Assembly: GCA_945875935.1 (NCBI GenBank)
Contig: CAMCNE010000037.1
Span: forward strand, 1 to 20,578
From: Bordetella parapertussis
GTDB lineage: Bacteria; Pseudomonadota; Gammaproteobacteria; Burkholderiales; Burkholderiaceae_C
Length of the DNA: 20,578 nucleotides
Reading direction: 5' to 3'
The notes below the pieces were generated by a model. That model had not been told where the DNA came from and ran no database searches. It was given only the letters and a program-made list of their open reading frames with translations. Positions 15,620 to 20,578 of the stretch are shown here, in pieces. Position numbers and translations under genes: made by a program. Every line of letters starts with the position of its first letter. Position 1 is the stretch's first letter.

Positions 15620-16431
15620 GGCGTGCTCGCAGCCGCACCCGCCGCGCGGTGGATGCAGCGAAGGTAGTCGCGCACCGCCTCGCCCAAACCCCGCTCGAGC
15701 GCATCGGCGATCAGCGCGTGGCCGATCGACACCTCTTGCACACCGGGCACCGCACGCAGGAAGTCGGTGAGGTTGTCGCGGTTGAGGTCGTGGCCGGCGT
15801 TGATCTGCAAGCCCTCGCGCAGGCCGGCTTCGGCCGTGGCGGTGAAGCCCGCCAACACGGCGGCCAACTCGGCGGTGCCATGAGCGCTTGCATAACTCTC
15901 GGTGTAGAGCTCGACGCGCTCGGCGCCCAGCGCACGCACCGCGGCCATCGCCTGCGGCACGGGGTCCATGAACAGGCTGACGCGCACACCCAGGGACTGA
16001 GCCTCGGCAATCAGCGGACGCAACGCATCGGCGTCGTGCGTCAGCCGCCAGCCGTGGTCGGAGGTGGACTGGTCCATCGCATCAGGCACGAAGGTGCACT
16101 GATGCAGCGGCAGGCCCTGACGTGTCAACTGACGGATGAAGTCCATCAGGTTGTGCAGCGGGTTGCCCTCGACATTGAACTCGGCTTGCGGCCAGTCCTG
16201 CATCAGCGCAGCCAGATCGAACACGTCGTGAGCGCGGATGTGGCGCTCGTCGGGGCGTGGGTGCACCGTGATGCCATGGGCGCCTGCCTCGAGCGACAGC
16301 GTGGCTGCGCGGGTGACGCTGGGGATGCCCAGCGCGCGCTGGTTGCGCAGCAGCGCCACCTTGTTGAGATTGACCGACAGCGCGGTGTGGCCGCGGTGCG
16401 CGTCAAGGCCGGTGGTGAGCAATGGGTTCAT
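15616..16431 (-). CDS. pdxJ: Pyridoxine 5'-phosphate synthase
   Basis: PdxJ condenses 3-amino-1-hydroxyacetone 1-phosphate with deoxyxylulose 5-phosphate to form pyridoxine 5'-phosphate, the last ring-closing step of DXP-dependent vitamin B6 synthesis. The 271-residue TIM-barrel protein shows SVNLNKVALLRNQR (about 19-32), the active-site His in GITVHPRPDERHIR (H57), EFNVEG (84-89) and NAGHDLN (211-217). The upstream in-frame extension overlaps recO and is not family-like, so I chose the ATG at 16431, which overlaps the recO stop by 4 nt (ATGA). The stop overlaps the acpS GTG. Confidence 0.95.
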   Translation of the reverse strand: MNPLLTTGLDAHRGHTALSVNLNKVALLRNQRALGIPSVTRAATLSLEAGAHGITVHPRPDERHIRAHDVFDLAALMQDWPQAEFNVEGNPLHNLMDFIRQLTRQGLPLHQCTFVPDAMDQSTSDHGWRLTHDADALRPLIAEAQSLGVRVSLFMDPVPQAMAAVRALGAERVELYTESYASAHGTAELAAVLAGFTATAEAGLREGLQINAGHDLNRDNLTDFLRAVPGVQEVSIGHALIADALERGLGEAVRDYLRCIHRAAGAAASTP

Positions 16432-17252
16432 GGTGCGGGGGCGGGGTGGCCCGGAGTCGACAGGCCTTGCAACTCGAGCATCACCTTGCGGGTGCGCAGC
16501 GCCGGACCGCCGAGATGATAGTGAAGCAAGCCGCGCAGGACCTGACGCCATTCGGGCAGGTGGGTCGAAACGGCGTGAGCCACGGCCTGCAGGCTGCCGT
16601 GCAGCAGCGCGGCCTGCACACCGATCAAGGCCGATCCGGGCAGACCCGACTCGCCTGGACGCGCCCTCGCAACGCCGGCCTCGGGGAGCACGGCGTAGCG
16701 AGTGTCGGCGGCCAGCGATTCGAGCGTGGTCGTGACCTGACTGAGATCGGGCAGCACGCCCATTTGCTGCAGCAGCGTGATCTCGAAGGCACGCAAAGCC
16801 GACTGGACAGACGACTCATCGCCACCCGCCAGCGCCGGCAGGGTGGCGGCATAGGCGTCGAACAGCGCGGCATGGGCGTCGTGGCGGGCCAGCAACTTCA
16901 TCAACAACTCGTTGAGATAAAAGCCGCTGAACAGCGCCGCGCCGGTGAGCATGGCTGCACCGCCGGCCCATTCGGCGCTGCGCAGGGTTTGCACCTCGCG
17001 CTCGGAGGCGACGCCCTCCATGGCATCGGCCTTGGGCGCGCGTCCGAGCGAGATGTGAAGGCGCTGAAACGGCAGCAGCACCGAGCGCAGTTGCGAATAG
17101 GGGCGCTTGGCGCCCTTGCCAGCCACGATTAGCCGACCCTGCTCGCGGGTGAACACGTCGAGGATCAGGCTCGACTCGCTCCAGTCGTAGCGGTGCAGCA
17201 CATAGGCCGTGAGCACCGCGGGCGTGCGACGGGAGGTGGCCACCGCGCGCAC
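16428..17252 (-). CDS. recO: DNA repair protein RecO
   Basis: RecO works with RecR to load RecA onto SSB-coated single-stranded DNA in the RecF pathway. The 274-residue protein has the N-terminal OB-fold opening AYVLHRYDWSESSLILDVFT and GRLIVAGKGAKRPYSQLR. A helical region follows with NELLMKLL, and RAFEITLLQQMG is in the middle. It lacks the cysteines of Zn-binding RecO proteins, as do many proteobacterial ones. I used the GTG at 17252; a second GTG nine bases on is an alternative. The gene starts 40 bp after era and overlaps pdxJ by 4 nt. Confidence 0.92.
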   Translation of the reverse strand: MRAVATSRRTPAVLTAYVLHRYDWSESSLILDVFTREQGRLIVAGKGAKRPYSQLRSVLLPFQRLHISLGRAPKADAMEGVASEREVQTLRSAEWAGGAAMLTGAALFSGFYLNELLMKLLARHDAHAALFDAYAATLPALAGGDESSVQSALRAFEITLLQQMGVLPDLSQVTTTLESLAADTRYAVLPEAGVARARPGESGLPGSALIGVQAALLHGSLQAVAHAVSTHLPEWRQVLRGLLHYHLGGPALRTRKVMLELQGLSTPGHPAPAP

Positions 17253-17292
17253 TCAGACCAAACGCGCAAGCGTGGTGGCCGAGCCGTGCGCT

Positions 17293-18231
17293 TCACTCAT
17301 AGCCGTAGCTGCGCAAATGCTCTTCATCGTCGGCCCAGCCTGAGCGCACCTTGACCCAGATCTCGAGGAACACCTTGGCGTCCAGGAGCTTTTCGAGTTC
17401 CTGTCGGGCTTCGCTGCCGATGCGCTTCAAGCGCTCGCCGTTGCCGCCGATGACCATGCCCTTGTGGGCGTCGCGCTCGACCACGATGCTCGCGGCGATG
17501 CGGCGCAACCCACCTTCTTCCTCGTACTTGTCGATGATCACCGTGGAGGTGTAGGGCAGCTCGTCGCCCATCAGCCGGAAGAGCTTCTCGCGGATGATCT
17601 CGCTGGCCAGGAAGCGGTCGCTGCGGTCGGTCAGCGCGTCTTCTTCGTAGAACCAGGGTTGCGTGGGCAGGTAGGGCTCGACGATGCCCAGCAGCCTTTG
17701 CACGTCGGCGTCCTTCTTGGCCGTCAGCGGCACGAACTCGGCAAATGCATGGCGGTCCTGCATGCCCTTGAGCCAGGGTGCGAGTTCAGCGCGGCGATGC
17801 ACCGCATCGAGCTTGTTGGCGATCAAAAACACCGGCTTGGCGTATTCGCCTGAGGGCATCAGCGACAGCACCTTGGCGTCGTCCAGACCGAAGCGGCCGG
17901 CCTCGACCACGAACAGCACCACGTCCACATCGGCCAGCACGCTGTGCACGGTCTTGTTGAGCGTGCGGTTCAGGGCAGCGGCATAGCGCATCTGGAACCC
18001 GGGCGTGTCCACGAAGACGAACTGCGTCGCGCCCGTGGTGCGAATGCCGGTGATGCGGTGCCGCGTGGTCTGCGCCTTGCTGGAAGTGATGCTGACCTTT
18101 TGCCCAACCAGCGCGTTGAGCAAGGTGCTCTTGCCCACATTGGGTCTGCCGACGATGGCCACCAGCCCGCATCGCTGCGCAGCGGGATCGGCAGCAGCAG
18201 GGGTATCAACAGCGTCGGTCATGGTCATCAT
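17293..18231 (-). CDS. era: GTPase Era
   Basis: Era is an essential GTPase that binds the 3' end of 16S rRNA and helps 30S maturation. The 312-residue protein has G1 GRPNVGKS (28-35), a switch region with TTRHRITGI, G3 DTPG and G4 NKLD. The C-terminal KH domain has VIGGNGERLKRIGSEARQ. The ATG at 18231 is followed by a second in-frame ATG at 18228. Compared with E. coli Era (301 aa) it has about ten extra N-terminal residues. It follows rnc by 38 bp, the conserved rnc-era pairing that links two rRNA-maturation activities. Confidence 0.96.
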   Translation of the reverse strand: MMTMTDAVDTPAAADPAAQRCGLVAIVGRPNVGKSTLLNALVGQKVSITSSKAQTTRHRITGIRTTGATQFVFVDTPGFQMRYAAALNRTLNKTVHSVLADVDVVLFVVEAGRFGLDDAKVLSLMPSGEYAKPVFLIANKLDAVHRRAELAPWLKGMQDRHAFAEFVPLTAKKDADVQRLLGIVEPYLPTQPWFYEEDALTDRSDRFLASEIIREKLFRLMGDELPYTSTVIIDKYEEEGGLRRIAASIVVERDAHKGMVIGGNGERLKRIGSEARQELEKLLDAKVFLEIWVKVRSGWADDEEHLRSYGYE

Positions 18232-18269
18232 TCATCGAGGAATCCAAAGAGCAAACGGGTAACAGTTCA

Positions 18270-18974
18270 TCAGGCGCGCAAAGGACTGCCCGCCGGGTCG
18301 GTGATCTGCAGGGCATCGAGCATGTGGCGTGCCGCTTCCTGCTCGGCGAGTCGGCGCGATCGTCCTTCGCCAGTGTGTTTCAAACCCAGCGCAGGAACCT
18401 CGCACTCGACCTCGAAGGTCTGCGCATGGGCCTGTCCCCGCGTTGCGCTGATGCGGTAGCCCGGCACCGGCAGCCGCCGCGCCTGCAGCCACTCCTGCAA
18501 CTCGGTCTTGGCGTCCTTGGACCACGCAGCGATGTCGGTGGAGTTGATCACATCGCCAAACAATCGGGCCACCAAAGCCCTCGCCGCAGGAAATCCGCCA
18601 TCGACAAAGGCGGCACCGATCACCGCCTCGAGCGCATCTGCAAGGATGGATGCGCGCTGCGCGCCGCCGCCGCGCGCTTCGCCCTCGCTCAATCGCAACA
18701 CGTCGGGAAAGCCATGTCGCAAGGCCACCTTGTGCAGGCTGTCCTCGCGAACGAGGTGCGCTCGCACGCGCGTCAGGTCACCCTCGTCACAGCCGGAAAA
18801 GTGCTCGTAAAGGAGGCTGGAAACCGCCAGGCTCAGCACCGCATCACCCAGAAATTCAAGCCGCTCGTTGTGCTCGACGCCGTAGCTGCGGTGAGTCACT
18901 GCCAGAGCCAGCAGACCGGGATCGACAAACTGGAGGCCGAGCTGGCGTTGAAGAGCGTCGAGGCGGGGATCCAT
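18270..18974 (-). CDS. rnc: Ribonuclease III
   Basis: RNase III cleaves double-stranded RNA, including the rRNA precursor. With the ATG at 18974 the protein is 234 residues. The signature NERLEFLGDAVL supplies E40 and D44, and ILADALEA supplies D113 and E116; these are each exactly one residue off E. coli E41, D45, D114 and E117. A dsRNA-binding domain follows (about 148-225, DAKTELQEWLQ to RLAEQEAARHML). An upstream in-frame ATG at 19013 forms TGATG with the DUF4845 stop and would add 13 residues (MIGERSWQTRSPP). I prefer 18974 because family numbering and N-terminus fit, but coupling favours 19013. No strong Shine-Dalgarno sequence decides. Confidence 0.94.
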   Translation of the reverse strand: MDPRLDALQRQLGLQFVDPGLLALAVTHRSYGVEHNERLEFLGDAVLSLAVSSLLYEHFSGCDEGDLTRVRAHLVREDSLHKVALRHGFPDVLRLSEGEARGGGAQRASILADALEAVIGAAFVDGGFPAARALVARLFGDVINSTDIAAWSKDAKTELQEWLQARRLPVPGYRISATRGQAHAQTFEVECEVPALGLKHTGEGRSRRLAEQEAARHMLDALQITDPAGSPLRA

Positions 18975-19012
18975 CGGGGGCGATCGTGTCTGCCAGGAAC
19001 GCTCGCCGATCA

Positions 19013-19384
19013 TCAGGGCGAGCGCCCTTCGTACTTGATCAGCAGGAACACCGGACTCAACAACTCGATCTCCTTTTCGTAGGCAAAGCGCACCACGATA
19101 TGGTCGTTTTCCTTGGTGATGTCGAGATCCCTCGAGCTGATCGAGCTGATCGAGTATTCGATGTCCTTTTGCCTGTCGAAAGCAGCCCGGATGCCCGGCA
19201 CCGTGTTGCCACCTTCGAGGGCCGACTTGTTGACAGCCTTCTGGATGGTGAGGAACTCGTTGATCGTCGGCAGCACTCGCATGCCCATCAAGGCCACGAA
19301 ACCTACCAATATCGCCCAGAACAACAGGCTGAACAGACTGAAGCCCCGCTGGTGGCGAAGGCCGCTGGTAAGTACTCTCGTCAT
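19013..19384 (-). CDS. DUF4845 membrane protein
   Basis: This 123-residue protein of the DUF4845 family is characteristically found between lepB and rnc in betaproteobacteria. A short basic N-terminus (TSGLRHQRG) is followed by one membrane helix (about 14-35, FSLFSLLFWAILVGFVALMG) and a small, probably periplasmic domain ending SPVFLLIKYEGRSP. The RGFSLFSLL segment resembles a type IV pilin/pseudopilin prepilin-peptidase site, but the usual Glu at position +5 is Ser. The function is unknown. I chose the ATG at 19384 because the upstream 13 residues are not family-like. The stop touches the alternative rnc start as TGATG. The gene lies 70 bp after lepB. Confidence 0.85.
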   Translation of the reverse strand: MTRVLTSGLRHQRGFSLFSLLFWAILVGFVALMGMRVLPTINEFLTIQKAVNKSALEGGNTVPGIRAAFDRQKDIEYSISSISSRDLDITKENDHIVVRFAYEKEIELLSPVFLLIKYEGRSP

Positions 19385-19454
19385 GGCTTCATGCCCCACA
19401 TCCCAGAAGGAAACTAACGGCAAACATGTGAGCTCATTTTGCGCGAGATCAAGC

Positions 19455-20420
19455 TCACTGAAATGAACCGATGCGCTTGAGATCGCCGAAATTCATCCAC
19501 ACGAAGAACGCCTTGCCGACGATGTTCTCATCGGGCACGAAGCCCCAAAAGCGCGAGTCCTCGGAATTGTCCCGGTTGTCACCCATCATGAAGTACTGAC
19601 CCGGCGGCACCTTGCAGGTCACGCCCTCGGCCGTGTAGCGGCAGTTCTCACTGAGCGGAAATACGGCTATCGGGCGCAAGAAGACCTCGCGCGAACGATC
19701 GACCAGCATCCGGTGCGTCATGGTGCCCAGGTCTTCGGTGAACTGCGCCGAGTACCTCAGGGTGTCCTCGTTGTAGAAGTCGGGGATGGCCTGCGTGGGG
19801 ACCAGCGTGCCGTTCAGATACAGCCGCTGGCCACGGTAGGACACCTCGTCACCGGGCACGCCGACCACTCGCTTGATGTAGTCGATGCTGGTGTCCTTCG
19901 GGTAGCGAAACACCATCACGTCGCCGCGTACGGGGTCATTGTTGGCGATGATTTTCTTGTTGATGACCGGCAGGCGAACGCCGTAGTGAAACTTGTTCAC
20001 CAGGATCAGGTCGCCCACCAACAGGGTCGGGATCATCGAGCCTGAAGGGATCTTGAAAGGCTCGAACAAAAAAGATCGCAGCAAGAACACCGCCAGGATC
20101 ACGGGAAAGAGTCCGGCCGTCCAGTCGAGCCACCAAGGCTGCATCAACAAGCGCTCGCGCGCTGGGCCAAAGTCTTCATCGACGCGGGCGATGCCCTGAT
20201 CGGCCAGTTGCTTCCTGCGCGCGAGCGCCTGCGCTTGAAGAGACTCAACGGCCGCAATCCGCTTGGGAGCAAAGTGATACCGCTCGAGCAACCAGTACAC
20301 CATGGTGACCAAAGTCAGCACCAGCAGCAGCGCCGAGAAATTGCCGCCCCATTCGCCAAAAAACCACCCGCCCAGAAAAACGATCAGGCAGGCATAGAGC
20401 ACACCGGTCAACTTGCTCAT
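19455..20420 (-). CDS. lepB: Signal peptidase I
   Basis: LepB is the inner-membrane Ser/Lys protease that removes signal peptides from Sec and Tat substrates. The 321-residue protein has two N-terminal membrane segments (about 4-20 and 28-45), a cytoplasmic linker, then a third hydrophobic stretch (about 102-118) leading into EPFKIPSGSMIPTLLVGD with nucleophile S128. The general base K183 is in DYIKRVVGVPGD; the Ser-Lys distance of 55 equals that of E. coli S90/K145. The GDNRDNSEDSRFWGFVP box is near the C-terminus. The ATG at 20420 overlaps the lepA stop by 1 nt (TGATG); a TTG at 20423 would lie inside lepA. Confidence 0.96.
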   Translation of the reverse strand: MSKLTGVLYACLIVFLGGWFFGEWGGNFSALLLVLTLVTMVYWLLERYHFAPKRIAAVESLQAQALARRKQLADQGIARVDEDFGPARERLLMQPWWLDWTAGLFPVILAVFLLRSFLFEPFKIPSGSMIPTLLVGDLILVNKFHYGVRLPVINKKIIANNDPVRGDVMVFRYPKDTSIDYIKRVVGVPGDEVSYRGQRLYLNGTLVPTQAIPDFYNEDTLRYSAQFTEDLGTMTHRMLVDRSREVFLRPIAVFPLSENCRYTAEGVTCKVPPGQYFMMGDNRDNSEDSRFWGFVPDENIVGKAFFVWMNFGDLKRIGSFQ

Positions 20421-20578
20421 CAATCTTCCACTTGGAGAATGGCGAGGAAGGCCTCTTGCGGCACTTCCACGGAACCGATCTGCTTCATGCGCTTTTTGCC
20501 CGCTTTCTGCTTGTCAAGCAGCTTGCGTTTGCGCGATACGTCACCGCCGTAGCACTTGGCGATCACGTTCTTTCGGAG
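20420..20578 (-). CDS. lepA: Elongation factor 4 (LepA), C-terminal end only
   Basis: The last 52 codons of lepA enter from the right edge. The translation has the LepA C-terminal signature AKCYGGDVSRKRKLLDKQK, then GKKRMKQIGSVEVPQEAFLAI, ending in LQVED. LepA (EF4) is a ribosome-bound GTPase; its GTPase domains lie outside the window. The stop overlaps the lepB start by 1 nt, the classical lepA-lepB coupling. Confidence 0.95.
   Translation of the reverse strand, partial: LRKNVIAKCYGGDVSRKRKLLDKQKAGKKRMKQIGSVEVPQEAFLAILQVED

Noticed and set aside
19428..19458. Inverted repeat GTGAGCT/AGCTCAC across the lepB stop.
   Set aside because: 7-bp stem, 17-nt loop and no U tract, so not a convincing terminator inside a co-oriented gene chain.

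Overview
The window is a GC-rich stretch of a Burkholderiales-type (Betaproteobacteria) chromosome. That assignment is inferred from gene content and order: a DUF3460 gene coupled to scpA, rluC divergent from a very large rne with an Arg/Gly-rich tail, and the chain lepA-lepB-DUF4845-rnc-era-recO-pdxJ-acpS-nagZ. I see no insertion sequences, phage genes, CRISPR arrays, tRNA or rRNA genes. Most of the window is housekeeping DNA; the least ordinary part is the iron/metal segment at about 2.8-7.2 kb.

Layout. (1) 1-886, minus strand: a DUF3460 gene overlapping the 5' part of scpA, which runs off the left edge. (2) 1056-2741, plus: a CYTH-CHAD fusion protein of the triphosphate/polyphosphate tunnel-enzyme family. 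(3) 2761-6656: a ferric-iron ABC importer split over three transcription units. fbpC (minus) and fbpB (plus) diverge around one Fur-box-like palindrome, and fbpA (minus) converges on fbpB and has its own, stronger Fur box. (4) 6823-7203, plus: a 126-residue protein resembling only the N-terminal domain of the nickel chaperone UreE, joined directly to a His-rich tail and transcribed divergently from fbpA. (5) 10371-7258, minus: a compact chain rluC - HAD phosphatase - small Rieske protein - sppA. (6) 10354-14105, plus: a TATAAT element, a leader of about 660 nt with hairpins, rne (1003 aa) and a double-hairpin terminator. (7) 20578-14139, minus: the end of lepA, then lepB, DUF4845, rnc, era, recO, pdxJ, acpS and nagZ, with many 1-4 nt overlaps that suggest translational coupling.

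How the genes work together. The fbp genes encode a periplasmic Fe3+-binding protein, a double-length permease and an ATPase, and both control regions carry Fur-type operators, so the importer is probably iron-repressed. The His-rich protein shares its intergenic region with fbpA and may belong to the same metal-homeostasis response. The two minus-strand chains serve RNA maturation (RluC, RNase III, Era), membrane proteolysis (LepB, SppA), repair (RecO), cofactor and carrier-protein synthesis (PdxJ, AcpS) and peptidoglycan recycling (NagZ). I found no clearly new defence or mobile system. The best leads are the truncated UreE-like His-tail protein, the split Fur-controlled fbp cluster, the long structured rne leader and the RGG-rich RNase E tail.
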